A program made the position numbers and the translations under genes. This document shows positions 52,566 through 61,280 of a stretch of 64,000 nt of DNA, one piece after another. The notes beneath the pieces were generated by a model. That model was not told the origin of the DNA and did no database searches. It saw nothing but the letters and a program-made list of their open reading frames with translations. Location of the stretch: assembly GCF_000718775.1 (NCBI RefSeq), contig NZ_JOCB01000028.1:1-64000 (forward strand), read 5' to 3'. Position 1 is the first letter of the stretch. Each line of letters starts with the position of its first letter. This DNA is from Streptomyces sp. NRRL S-31 (lineage in GTDB: Bacteria > Actinomycetota > Actinomycetes > Streptomycetales > Streptomycetaceae).

Positions 52566-53432
52566 ATGACACGCCCGATCACGGCAGGGGTGGACGGTAC
52601 GGAGGAGAGCCTGGCCGCGCTGGACTGGGCGGCCCGGGAGGCCGTGCGGCGGGAGCTGCCGCTGCGGGTGGTGCACGCCTGGCGGTACGCCGAGGCGCTC
52701 GCCGCCGCCGACCGGGACACCCAGCGGGGGTGGGTGTCGGAGGGCGTGGCGGAGGCGGTGCGCACGGTCACCGAGCGGCACCCCGGGCTGGCGGTGACCA
52801 CCGACGTGGTGGAGGCCGGCGCCGGGCACGCGCTGGCGGAGGCGGCGGCCGGGGCGGAGATGCTGGTCCTCGGCTCGCGCGGGCACGGGCCCGTGGTCGG
52901 GTTCCTGCTGGGCTCGGTCGGCCAGCAGGTGATCGCGGAGGCGACCCGGCCCGTCGTCCTGGTCCGGGCCGGCGCCGAGCCCACGGCGGAGGTGGCAGGC
53001 CGGGACGTCGTCGTCGGCCAGCAGGGCGGCCCCGAGGACAGCGCGGCGGCGCTGCGGTTCGCGTTCGAGACGGCCGCCGCGCGCGGCGCGGCCGTCCGGG
53101 CGGTGCGGGCGTGGACCCTGCCGCCGGTCTTCGCCTACAGCCCCGGTTCGCTCAGGCTGCTCGACGAGGCGGGCGGTCTGGAGCCGTACGAGAAGCAGGC
53201 GCTGGCCGAGGCGCTCCAGCCGTGGCGCGAGCGGTTCCCGGAGGTGCCCGTGGCCGAGCACGTGGAGATGGGCAGCGCGGGCCAGGTGCTGCTGTCGCTG
53301 TCCGGCCGGGCCCAGCTGATGGTCGTCGGGCGCCGGGCGCGCCGCACCGCCGTGGGCGCCCGGATCGGTTCGGTCGCGCACGGGGTGCTGCACCACGCCG
53401 ACTGCCCGGTGGCCGTGGTCCCGCACGAGTGA
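52566..53432 (+). CDS. Universal stress protein with two Usp domains
   Basis: A 288-residue tandem UspA protein. The first domain starts PITAGVDGTEESLAALDWAA and ends with the ATP-binding loop LGSRGHGPVVGFLLGSVGQQ. The second starts VVVGQQGGPEDSAAALRFAF and ends with GRRARRTAVGARIGSVAHGV, which retains a G-x-x-x-x-G nucleotide pattern. GAGGAGG seven bases before the ATG sets the start. It is divergent from the redox-signalling operon, with 256 bp between, and converges on the DUF4032 gene. It is likely induced under stress or hypoxia, but no DevR box was established. Confidence 0.93.
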   Translation: MTRPITAGVDGTEESLAALDWAAREAVRRELPLRVVHAWRYAEALAAADRDTQRGWVSEGVAEAVRTVTERHPGLAVTTDVVEAGAGHALAEAAAGAEMLVLGSRGHGPVVGFLLGSVGQQVIAEATRPVVLVRAGAEPTAEVAGRDVVVGQQGGPEDSAAALRFAFETAAARGAAVRAVRAWTLPPVFAYSPGSLRLLDEAGGLEPYEKQALAEALQPWRERFPEVPVAEHVEMGSAGQVLLSLSGRAQLMVVGRRARRTAVGARIGSVAHGVLHHADCPVAVVPHE

Positions 53433-53433
53433 G

Positions 53434-54669
53434 CTACTCCGGTTCGGCCGGCTCCAGGCTGGCCCGCGCCCGGGGCAGGACGTTCTCGGTGTAGTCCTTG
53501 ACGGCGGTGTCCAGACCTATGTCGTGCTGCGCGTGCTCGGACAGGTACCAGCGGTGTTCGAGCAGCTGGTGGTAGATCTCGGCCGGGTCCATCGAGCCGC
53601 GCAGCTCCGGCGGCACCGCCCGCACGGTCGGCCGGAACACGTCCCGCACCCAGCGGTGCGCCAGCACCTCGGGGCGGGCGGCCAGGGGATCGCCGGGCGC
53701 GTAGTCGTCCTGGGTGGCCATCCAGCTCTCCAGGTCGTTCAGCAGCCGCCGCGCCTGGTTCTCCTCGGTGTCCAGACCGGTCAGCCGGAGCAGCTGCCGC
53801 TGGTGGTGGCCGGCGTCCACGACCTTCGGCACGAAGGTGACCGTGTCGCCGTTGGAGGAGTGCTCGATCTGCATCTCGGCGACGTCGAAACCGAGGTCGT
53901 TCAGGCGCCTGATGCGGCGCTCGATGTAGTGGTACTTGCCCGCCGGGTACACCGAGGTGCGGGTCAGCTCCTGCCACAGCCCCTGGTAGCGGGTGCAGAT
54001 CTCATGGCCGAACTCCACCGGGTCGACGGCCGGGTGCAGCGCGCCGGACGCCTCCAGGTCCAGCAGCTCGCCGCTGATGTTGACGCGGGCCAGGTCCAGG
54101 TCGTACTCCCGCTGCCCGGGGCTGAGCCGCGGGTGCAGGTCGCCCGTCTCGGCGTCGACCAGATAGGCCGCGTAGGCGCCCGCGTCCCGCCGGAAGAGGG
54201 TGTTGGACAGCGAGCAGTCGCCCCAGGCGAACCCCGCCAGATGGAGCCGGACCAGCAGCACGGCCAGGGCGTCCATCAGCCGGTGCATGGTCGCCGGGCG
54301 CATGGTGGTCTCGAACATCGACCGGTACGGCAGCGAGCCGCGCAGGTGCCGGGTGATCAGCACCGGCTCCAGCGGGGCGCCCGCGTGGTCGACGCGGCCG
54401 GTGACCACGGCGAGCGGGTCGACGGCGGGGATGCCGAGCCGGTCCAGGTCGCGCAGCAGCTCGTACTCGCGCAGCGCGGGTCGTTCGGCCAGCTCCTTGA
54501 CGGCGATCACCTCGTCGCCGGCGTGGGCGTAGCGCACCACGTGCCGGGAGATGCCGCGGGGGAGCGGCACGAGGTACTCCTCGGGCCACTCCTCCAGCGG
54601 GGTGTCCCACGGCAGGGCGAGCAGGAGCGCGGGGTGCTCCGGATTCGTGGCACTGATCTGCAAGGCCAT
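53434..54669 (-). CDS. DUF4032 protein with kinase-like fold
   Basis: A 411-residue soluble protein. The N-terminal 250 residues look like a lipopolysaccharide-kinase/RIO-like fold: VIAVKELAERPALREYELLR (Lys and Glu of the nucleotide site), LAGFAWGDCSLSNTLFRRDA (catalytic-loop-like) and AAYLVDAETGDLHPRLSP (metal Asp-like). The C-terminal DUF4032 part includes LESWMATQDDYAPGDPLAAR. A TAGGGT hexamer ends six bases before the ATG, so the mRNA is probably leaderless. The usp gene converges, with 1 bp between stops. Function unknown; phosphotransfer is inferred. Confidence 0.9.
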   Translation of the reverse strand: MALQISATNPEHPALLLALPWDTPLEEWPEEYLVPLPRGISRHVVRYAHAGDEVIAVKELAERPALREYELLRDLDRLGIPAVDPLAVVTGRVDHAGAPLEPVLITRHLRGSLPYRSMFETTMRPATMHRLMDALAVLLVRLHLAGFAWGDCSLSNTLFRRDAGAYAAYLVDAETGDLHPRLSPGQREYDLDLARVNISGELLDLEASGALHPAVDPVEFGHEICTRYQGLWQELTRTSVYPAGKYHYIERRIRRLNDLGFDVAEMQIEHSSNGDTVTFVPKVVDAGHHQRQLLRLTGLDTEENQARRLLNDLESWMATQDDYAPGDPLAARPEVLAHRWVRDVFRPTVRAVPPELRGSMDPAEIYHQLLEHRWYLSEHAQHDIGLDTAVKDYTENVLPRARASLEPAEPE

Positions 54670-54823
54670 GGGACGCACCCTAAGGCCCCGGACGCCGCTC
54701 CCGGCAGCCCGGTCACGGATTCCGGGGCCCGGCCCGCGTTCCCGGGGCCCCGCCGAGCGCGCACCGGCCCGGCCCGGGTTCCGGGAGCCCGGCCGGTGAC
54801 GGTGGACGGCGCCCGCACCCGTG

Positions 54824-55573
54824 CTACGAAACGCGTTCCCGGGCCAGCTCGGCCGCCGCGCGCACCGGACCGCGGTGCACCGGCCCATGGCCGGGGAGCA
54901 GTGTGTCGCCCTCCAGCGCCCCGATCAGCTCCAGCGAGGCCAGGGTCCGCGCGCGCTCGTGGTGGAAGAAGTCCGGCAGCAGCTGGGGGCCCTTGACCCG
55001 GGACGTGGCGTGCCCGCTGACCAGGGCGTCCCCGGAGATGACGATCCCGGCGGCGGGCAGGTGGAAGACCGCGTGCCCGTCGGTGTGGCCGGGGGTGTGC
55101 ACCGGCACGGGACGGCCGGGCAGGTCGAGCGGACCGTCGGCGACCGGGAACGGCTCGGGTTCCGTGACCGGGTTGTGGTCGGTGCCGCCGGCCTTGATCA
55201 CGTGCACCGCCCAGGGCAGGACACCCGGCCGCCAGGCGTTGCGCACGACGTCCTTGATGGTGGCCTGCTGGAGGAAGTCCCGCCGGGCGTGCGGTACTTC
55301 GGCGGGGTGCAGGTAGACCGGCGTGCCGTAGGCGGCGCGCAGGAACTCGGCCGAGCCGAGGTGGTCGTTGTGCGCGTGGGTGATCAGCACGGCGGCGACC
55401 GCCTCCGGTGAACCGCCCACCCGGGCCAGTGAGTCCAGCACTCCCTGGCGGTCCCCCGGGTAGCCGGTGTCCACCAGGGTGACGGCGTCCCCCTCCTTGA
55501 GGATGACCCAGTTGACGTTGTTGCCGTGCACCAGGTAGGCGCCGTCGGCGACTTGGTGTACCTCTGCTCGCAT
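54824..55573 (-). CDS. Metallo-beta-lactamase-fold hydrolase
   Basis: A 249-residue MBL-fold hydrolase. The zinc motif HxHxDH is in LITHAHNDHLGSAEFLRA. Further ligands are His in PVHTPGHTDGHAVF, Asp in IVISGDALVSGHATS, and a late His in LLPGHGPVHRG. The N-terminus ADGAYLVHGNNVNWVILKEG matches glyoxalase-II-like/lactonase-like members. GGAGAG five bases before the ATG sets the start. It stands alone between the DUF4032 and AlkB-like genes. Substrate unknown. Confidence 0.93.
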   Translation of the reverse strand: MRAEVHQVADGAYLVHGNNVNWVILKEGDAVTLVDTGYPGDRQGVLDSLARVGGSPEAVAAVLITHAHNDHLGSAEFLRAAYGTPVYLHPAEVPHARRDFLQQATIKDVVRNAWRPGVLPWAVHVIKAGGTDHNPVTEPEPFPVADGPLDLPGRPVPVHTPGHTDGHAVFHLPAAGIVISGDALVSGHATSRVKGPQLLPDFFHHERARTLASLELIGALEGDTLLPGHGPVHRGPVRAAAELARERVS

Positions 55574-55659
55574 GATCTCTCCGAGCCCTGCGCGACCGTT
55601 CGTGGGAGGACAGCCAATCAGACGCGCCGCCGCTTCCCGCAACGGGTGCGGCCGGCCGG

Positions 55660-56289
55660 TCAGCGCACGCCGTGCGGCCGGAACTGGACGCTGATGCGCG
55701 GGCCCGCGGCCCGGGTGCTCTTGGGGACGCAGTGCTCCCAGGTGCGCTGGCAGGAGCCGCCCATCACGATGAGGTCGCCGTGGCCGAGCGGCCGCCGCAC
55801 CGTCGTGCCGCCCCGGCCGGCCGGGCGCAGCAGCAGGTCGCGCGGCTCGCCGACGGAGAGGATCGCGACCATCGTGTCCTCCCGGGAGCCCCGGCCGGTG
55901 CGGTCCCCGTGCCAGGCCACGCTGTCCCGGCCGTCGCGGTAGAAGCAGAGCCCGGCGGTGGTGAACGGCTCGCCCAGCTCTCCGGCGTAGTGCCGGGACA
56001 GGGCGTCGCGGGCCTCGGCCAGGACCGGGTGGGGGAGCGGGTCCCCGGCGCCGTAGAAGGCCAGCAGACGGGGTACGGCGACCACGTGGTCGTACATCTT
56101 CCGGCGCTCCGCCCGCCACGGCACGTTCCCGGCCAGTGTCTCGAACAGCGCGTCGGCTCCGCTCAGCCAGCCCGGCAGCACGTCGATCCAGGCGCCGGCG
56201 TCCAGCTCGGTCCGGCGCAGCCCGTCGAGCGGGCCGAGCCGCAGCTCGTCGGTCTGGTCGAACAGGGAGCCCTGGAGGTGCGTGGACAT
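55660..56289 (-). CDS. AlkB-like 2-oxoglutarate/Fe(II)-dependent dioxygenase
   Basis: A 209-residue DNA/RNA demethylase-like protein. The iron ligands are His and Asp in SVAWHGDRTGRG and His in QRTWEHCVPKST; the 2-oxoglutarate Arg is in RISVQFRPHG. LLAFYGAGDPLPHPVLAEAR and FTTAGLCFYRDGRDS are family blocks. The start at 56289 is chosen because a TACGCT -10-like element ends six bases before it, suggesting a leaderless mRNA. It is divergent from a TetR gene. Likely repairs alkylated bases. Confidence 0.92.
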   Translation of the reverse strand: MSTHLQGSLFDQTDELRLGPLDGLRRTELDAGAWIDVLPGWLSGADALFETLAGNVPWRAERRKMYDHVVAVPRLLAFYGAGDPLPHPVLAEARDALSRHYAGELGEPFTTAGLCFYRDGRDSVAWHGDRTGRGSREDTMVAILSVGEPRDLLLRPAGRGGTTVRRPLGHGDLIVMGGSCQRTWEHCVPKSTRAAGPRISVQFRPHGVR

Positions 56290-56308
56290 GCGTCCAGCGT
56301 ACTCCTGA

Positions 56309-56331
56309 ATCGAAAATACGTTCCATTCGAT
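56309..56331. promoter_or_regulatory. Inverted repeat ahead of AlkB-like gene
   Basis: ATCGAA (56309-56314), 11 bases, TTCGAT (56326-56331): a perfect dyad. Its centre (ATACGTTCC) is shared with the TetR operators 60-100 bp away, so the same regulator may bind here. Confidence 0.5.
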
Positions 56332-56373
56332 CACCGGGGGCCGGGTCGGGGAGCGCCCGCGCCGCGAGGCTTC

Positions 56374-56408
56374 CGATACGCGGATGTATTCGATACGTTC
56401 CTGTATCG
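56374..56408. promoter_or_regulatory. Two tandem TetR operators
   Basis: CGATAC-GCGGAT-GTATTCG (from 56374) and CGATAC-GTTCCT-GTATCG (56391-56408). The second is perfect, the first has one mismatch. They are 17 bp apart and end 22 bp before the TetR start codon. Confidence 0.78.
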
Positions 56409-56429
56409 AGCGGAAGGGGCGGTGGTGCC

Positions 56430-57071
56430 GTGGAGCCGGAGCAGGGGCGAGAGCAAGACCCGCCCCGCCGCGTCACGAGGCGCCGGGGCCGTACCCGTGC
56501 CCGGCTGCTCGACGCGGCGTTCGCCGTGTTCGCGGCCAAGGGCTTCGGGCGGGTCACCATCGAGGAGGTGTGCGAGGCGGCCGGCTTCACCCGGGGCGCC
56601 TTCTACTCGAACTTCGCCACCCTGGACGAGCTGTTCTTCGCCCTGTACCGGGAGCGCGCCGACCTCATCGCGGCCCAGGTGGCCGACGCGCTCGCCCAGG
56701 ACGGGCCCGGCCTCGACGTGCCCGCCGCCGTGGACCGGGTCACCGAGGTGCTGCTGCTCGATGTGGACTGGCTGCTGGTGAAGACCGACTTCCTGGTGCG
56801 CGCCGCCCGCGAACCGGCCGTCGCCCGGGCCCTCCTCGACCACCGGGCCCGGCTCCGGGAGGCCATCGCCGACCGGCTCTCCCGGGCCCGCGGACAAACC
56901 GCGCCGCCCGCCGTCCTGGGCGGAGCGGACGGCGCCGCCCGCGCCGTGGTCGCCGCGTACGACGGGGTCACCACCCAGCTGCTGCTCGACCGGGACGTCG
57001 AGGCCGCCCGGGCCTGGCTCGGGCGACTGCTCACCGCGCTGCTCACGGACGGCGGCCACGTCCCCGCATGA
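56430..57071 (+). CDS. TetR-family transcriptional regulator
   Basis: A 213-residue TetR-type repressor. The helix-turn-helix is RARLLDAAFAVFAAKGFGRV, then EEVCEAAGFTRGAFYSNFAT. The C-terminal domain starts with LDELFFALYRERADLIAAQV. The GTG at 56430 is preceded by GGAAGG at 12 bases. Tandem CGATAC/GTATCG operators lie just upstream, so it is probably autoregulated. The flavoprotein gene follows 69 bp later in the same direction and is the likely target operon. Confidence 0.93.
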   Translation: MEPEQGREQDPPRRVTRRRGRTRARLLDAAFAVFAAKGFGRVTIEEVCEAAGFTRGAFYSNFATLDELFFALYRERADLIAAQVADALAQDGPGLDVPAAVDRVTEVLLLDVDWLLVKTDFLVRAAREPAVARALLDHRARLREAIADRLSRARGQTAPPAVLGGADGAARAVVAAYDGVTTQLLLDRDVEAARAWLGRLLTALLTDGGHVPA

Positions 57072-57140
57072 CGCGGACGCCTCCCCGCACCACCCCGCCA
57101 ACGGGCCTCACGAGCACCTTGAGGGAAGGACACACACGCC

Positions 57141-58812
57141 ATGGACGCGGACGTCATCGTCGTCGGAGCGGGCCTCGCCGGCCTCGTCGCCGCGCACGAA
57201 CTCACCAGCCGGGGCCGCCGGGTGGCCCTGGTCGAGCAGGAGAACGCCGCCAACCTCGGCGGCCAGGCGTACTGGTCCTTCGGCGGGCTCTTCCTCGTCG
57301 ACTCGCCCGAGCAGCGCCGCCTCGGCATCAAGGACTCCTTCGGCCTCGCCTGGAACGACTGGCAGGGCAGCGCCCGGTTCGACCGGCTCGCCGACGAGGA
57401 CTCCTGGGCGGTGCGCTGGGCCCGCGCCTACGTCGAGTTCGCGGCCGGCGAGAAGCGGTCCTGGCTCCGGGGACACGGCATCGAACTGCTGCCCACCGTC
57501 GGCTGGGCCGAGCGCGGCGACCTGCGGGCGGACGGACACGGCAACTCCGTGCCCCGCTTCCACATCGCCTGGGGCACCGGCACCGGCGTGGTCGAGCCCT
57601 TCGTCCGGTACGCCCGGCAGGCCGCCCGGGACGGACTGCTCACCTTCCACCACCGCCACCGGGTCGACGAACTGGTCGTCGAGGGCGGCACGGCCCGCGG
57701 CGTGCGCGGCACGGTCCTCGCCCCCGACGACTCCCCGCGCGGCGCCCCCTCCGGACGCGACCGCGCCGGCGAGTTCGAACTCACCGCCCAGGCCGTCGTC
57801 GTGACCACCGGCGGCATCGGCGCCAACCACGACATCGTCCGCCGCCACTGGCCCGAACGGCTCGGCACGCCCCCCGCCGAGATGGTCACCGGCGTCCCGG
57901 CCTACGTCGACGGCCGCATGCTCGACATCAGCGCCGAGGCCGGCGTACGGCTCGTCAACCGCGACCGCATGTGGCACTACACCGAGGGCCTCCAGAACTG
58001 GGACCCCGTCTGGCCCGGCCACGGCATCCGCATCCTGCCCGGCCCGTCCTCCGTCTGGCTCGACGCCCTCGGCCGCCGTCTCCCCGACCCCTGCCTGCCG
58101 GGCTACGACACCCTGAGCACCCTCAGGTACCTGCGCACTACCGAGGACCTCGCCGGCCACGACCACTCCTGGTTCGTCCTCACCCGGAAGATCATCGAGA
58201 AGGAGTTCGCGCTCTCCGGCTCCGAGCAGAACCCCGACATCACCGCCAAGGACCGCAGGGCCGTCCTGCGCGACCGGCTGCTCGGCAAGGGCGCCCCCGC
58301 ACCCGTGCGGGCCTTCCTCGACAAGGGCGCGGACTTCGTCACCGCGGACAGCCTGGAGCGCCTGGTGGAGAAGATGAACGGGCTGACCGGCCGGCCGCTG
58401 CTGGACGCGGCCGAGGTGCGCCGCCAGATCGAGGCCCGGGACCTCCAGATCGCCAACCCCTACAGCAAGGACGCCCAGGTCCAGGGCATCCGCAACGCCC
58501 GCCGCTACATCGGGGACCGGCTCGGCCGGGTCGCCGCTCCGCACCGCCTCCTCGACCCGGCCGCGGGCCCCCTCATCGGCGTCCGGCTGCGCGTGCTGAC
58601 CCGCAAGACCCTCGGCGGCATCCAGACCGACCTGGACTCCCGTGCCCTCGGCACCGACGGCACACCGGTCGAGGGACTGTACGCGGCGGGCGGTGGCCGG
58701 GTTCGGCGGCGGCGGCGTCCACGGGTACAACGCCCTGGAGGGCACCTTCCTCGGCGGCTGCCTCTTCTCCGGCCGGGCCGCGGGCCGCGCGGCGGCCCGG
58801 CAGACCGCCTGA
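57141..58812 (+). pseudogene. KstD/fumarate-reductase-like FAD-binding dehydrogenase with a late frameshift
   Basis: A flavoprotein that introduces a double bond next to a keto group or similar (ketosteroid-dehydrogenase-like family). The N-terminal FAD fold is DVIVVGAGLAGLVAAHEL, followed by GGQAYWSFGGLFLVDSPEQR. It is intact to GTPVEGLYAAGG at about 58690. The required C-terminal FAD motif GFGGGGVHGYNALEGTFLGG is in another frame and ends at the TGA at 58810-58812. Two bases missing at 58691/58692 (a GAG codon reduced) explain the shift. As read, the protein would run on with a non-homologous tail. It may be a sequencing error. It probably belongs to the upstream TetR regulon. Confidence 0.85.
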
Positions 58813-58814
58813 CC

Positions 58815-59162
58815 TCAGCCCCCCAGCAGCTCCGCGAGCACGGACGCGTGGCTCTGCTCCGGCCGCTTCGACGCCGTCAGCAGCGTCACCCGCCCCTCGC
58901 GGACCGCCTTGTGGAGGCCTTCGAACAGCGCGGCGGCCTCCGGGGCGTCCAGCTCCGCCTCGTACCGGCGGCGGAACTCCTCGTACGAGCCACCGCCGTG
59001 GTACCACGTGCGCAGCTCGGCCGACGGCGTCAGCCCCTTCGGCCACTCGTCGATGTGCGCCGCGTCCTTGGCGAGCCCGCGCGGCCACAGCCGGTCGACC
59101 AGCACGCGCAGACCGTCGTCGGGCTCGGGCGGTTCGTAGATCCGGCGTACGCGCACGCTCAC
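58815..59162 (-). CDS. DUF488 protein
   Basis: A 115-residue protein of the DUF488 family (YeaO-like). Diagnostic blocks are VRRIYEPPEPDDGLRVLVDR, LWPRGLAKDAAHIDEWPKGL, TPSAELRTWY and TLLTASKRPEQSHASVLAEL. The GTG at 59162 has GGAAGGGG eight bases upstream. It converges on the flavoprotein gene with 2 bp between stops. Function unknown. Confidence 0.93.
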   Translation of the reverse strand: MSVRVRRIYEPPEPDDGLRVLVDRLWPRGLAKDAAHIDEWPKGLTPSAELRTWYHGGGSYEEFRRRYEAELDAPEAAALFEGLHKAVREGRVTLLTASKRPEQSHASVLAELLGG

Positions 59163-59417
59163 GGACGGAGCCCCTTCCGGGTCGGGGACGGTCCTGCGAG
59201 AGTACTGCGCCCCGCCCCGCTCCCCGGGCGGCGACGCGGCCGGCGCCCTCGCCCGCACCTCCCGACCGCCTCACCTACGACTGCGCGCACCCGCCGCACG
59301 ACGGGGGCCCCGGCGTGCGTCCCTGGGTCCTGCGGGGGCAGGGGGACGGTCCGGGGCCCCGGGAACCGCGGTGGGGGACCGTGCGCCAGGGGTCCGCCGG
59401 GCCCCTGGCGGGTGCCG

Positions 59418-59669
59418 TCAGCCCGACCGTGGCCGGGAGCGCGCCCGGCGGCGCAGTGCCCGGCGCTCCAGTTCCGTCGTACCGCCCCAGACGCCGATGC
59501 TCTGGTCGGTGTCGAGCGCCCAGTCCAGACACTGTTCGCGGACCGGGCAGCGCCCGCACACCGCCTTGGCCTGCTCGGTCTGCACCTGCGCCGGCCCGGT
59601 GGTCCCGATCGGGAAGAACAGGTCGGGGTCCTCCTGGCGGCACGCGGCATGGTCGCGCCAGTTGTCCAT
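59418..59669 (-). CDS. WhiB-like iron-sulfur regulator
   Basis: An 83-residue Wbl protein that binds a 4Fe-4S cluster and contacts the principal sigma factor. Four Cys: one in HAACRQEDPDLFF and three in CGRCPVREQC (C-x2-C-x5-C). The GVWGGTTELERRALRRR segment is the G(V/I)WGG turn followed by a basic DNA-binding tail. CAGGAGA seven bases before the ATG sets the start. It is divergent from an MFS gene. Family is confined to actinobacteria; it resembles the WblE/WhiB1 size class. Confidence 0.95.
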   Translation of the reverse strand: MDNWRDHAACRQEDPDLFFPIGTTGPAQVQTEQAKAVCGRCPVREQCLDWALDTDQSIGVWGGTTELERRALRRRARSRPRSG

Positions 59670-59896
59670 GGAAAGTCTCCTGGATCGGTCGAAGTCGTCC
59701 GTGCCCTGTCGCACGCGTTCGGCTTGCGTTCTCCGGGATCGGGTGACCGGTCGGAGCGACGTGAAACGGGACAACCGCCGGACGACCGCCCGGAGACCGC
59801 GGAACGGGTGCGGGGGAATCGGTTCGGCGCGCACCGATGTTGCTGCGATAGTCAGCTTGACGAAGCGAAAAGATGTATCGAGCAACCAGGACATCC

Positions 59897-61198
59897 GTGG
59901 ACACGAGCGCGAGCAGCAGCACCGAGACCGGTACCGACGCGCCGGCGGCCGGGGCCCCGACCCGGCGCGGCTGGCGCCGCTGGGCGATGGACACCCGCCC
60001 GCTGCGCATCCCCGCCTACCGGCGACTGTGGTCGTCGACCATCGTCACCGCCGTCGGCAGCCAGCTGACCGCCGTCGCCGTACCCAAGCAGATCTACGAC
60101 ATCACCCACTCCTCGGCCTGGGTCGGCTACGCGAGCCTGGCCGGACTGGTGCCCATGGTCGCCTTCGCACTGTGGGGCGGGGCGGTCGCCGACACCGTGG
60201 ACCGGCGCAAGCTGCTGCTGGTCACCAACACCGGCATCGCGGTGACCTCGCTGCTGTTCTGGGCGCAGGCCGTCACCGGTCTGGACTCGGTCGCCGTCCT
60301 CATGGTCCTGCTCGCGCTGCAACAGGCGTTCTTCGGCCTCAACTCACCCGCCCGCACCGCCTCCATCGCCCGGCTGGTGCCGGCGGAACAGCTGCCCGCC
60401 GCCAACGCGCTGGGCTCGACGGTGATGCAGACGGGCCTGGTGGCCGGCCCGCTGCTGGCCGGCGCGCTCATCCCGGTCATCGGGCTGCCCGAGCTGTATC
60501 TGGTGGACGCGCTGGCGCTGTGCGTGACCGTGTGGGCCGTCTACCGGCTGCCCGCGCTGGCACCGCTCGCCCAGGGAGTCGCCCGCCGGGCCGGGGTGCG
60601 CGAGATTGCCGCCGGGTTCCGCTACATATCGCGGCACAAGGTGCTGCTGCTCTCCTTCCTCGCCGACATCATCGCCATGGTCTTCGGTATGCCCCGCGCC
60701 CTGTTCCCGCAGCTGGCGGCGGAGACGTACGGCTCCTGGGGCGCCGGCTTCGCGCTCGGTGTGCTGTTCGCCGGCATTCCGGTGGGCGCGGTGCTCGGCG
60801 GCCTGTTCTCCGGTGTGTTCTCGAGGGCCCGCCGGCACGGCTGGATGGTCATCGGCGCGGTCGTCGCCTGGGGTGTCGCCATCGCCGGGTTCGGGCTGAG
60901 CGGCAACCTCTGGGTCGCCGTGGCCTTCCTCGCCGCGGCCGGGGTCGCCGACATGGTCTCGATGGTGTTCCGCGGCGCCATCCTGCTGTCGGCCGCCACC
61001 GACGAGATGCGCGGCCGGATGCAGGGCGTGTTCACGGTGGTCGTCGCGGGCGGCCCGCGCCTGGCCGACGTCCTGCACGGCACCGCGGGCGCGGCGTTCG
61101 GTCCGCGCGCCGCCGTCGCGGGCGGCGGCGCGCTGGTGGTCGTGCTGATGCTGGTCCTGGCCGGCGCCGTCCCGGCCCTGCGCCGGTACCGGATCTGA
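59897..61198 (+). CDS. MFS transporter, EntS-like
   Basis: A 433-residue 12-TM MFS exporter. After a Ser/Ala-rich N-terminus, the first domain has IPAYRRLWSSTIVTAVGSQL, WGGAVADTVDRRKLLLVTNT (motif A) and FFGLNSPARTASIARLVPAE, typical of enterobactin-exporter-like (EntS) proteins. The second domain includes YISRHKVLLLSFLADIIAM and EMRGRMQGVFTVVVAGGPRL. The GTG at 59897 has an AGGA nearby; an ATG at 59873 would add eight residues. It is divergent from the WhiB-like gene and followed by a hairpin. Substrate unknown. Confidence 0.92.
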   Translation: MDTSASSSTETGTDAPAAGAPTRRGWRRWAMDTRPLRIPAYRRLWSSTIVTAVGSQLTAVAVPKQIYDITHSSAWVGYASLAGLVPMVAFALWGGAVADTVDRRKLLLVTNTGIAVTSLLFWAQAVTGLDSVAVLMVLLALQQAFFGLNSPARTASIARLVPAEQLPAANALGSTVMQTGLVAGPLLAGALIPVIGLPELYLVDALALCVTVWAVYRLPALAPLAQGVARRAGVREIAAGFRYISRHKVLLLSFLADIIAMVFGMPRALFPQLAAETYGSWGAGFALGVLFAGIPVGAVLGGLFSGVFSRARRHGWMVIGAVVAWGVAIAGFGLSGNLWVAVAFLAAAGVADMVSMVFRGAILLSAATDEMRGRMQGVFTVVVAGGPRLADVLHGTAGAAFGPRAAVAGGGALVVVLMLVLAGAVPALRRYRI

Positions 61199-61207
61199 CC
61201 GCCGGGG

Positions 61208-61263
61208 CCCGTCCGCCGCGCTTCGCGGGGGCGGGGCCCGCCCGGCGACGCGCGGCGGACGGG
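61208..61263. terminator. Long inverted repeat between convergent genes
   Basis: CCCGTCCGCCGCGC (61208-61221) and GCGCGGCGGACGGG (61250-61263) form a perfect 14-bp stem around a 28-base GC-rich loop. It sits between the convergent MFS and cNMP-domain genes and can terminate both. Confidence 0.75.
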
Positions 61264-61280
61264 CGTTGCCTCGACCGGCG

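Noticed and set aside
56384..59746. Very long plus-strand open frame (over 1100 codons) through the TetR, flavoprotein and DUF488 genes
   Set aside because: It is a GC-driven shadow frame: Arg/Pro-rich product, no family similarity, and it overlaps well-supported genes in other frames.
58692..60068. Read-through extension of the flavoprotein frame to 975 codons
   Set aside because: The extension after 58692 has no similarity to the family, while the true C-terminal FAD motif is found in the next frame with a normal stop at 58812.
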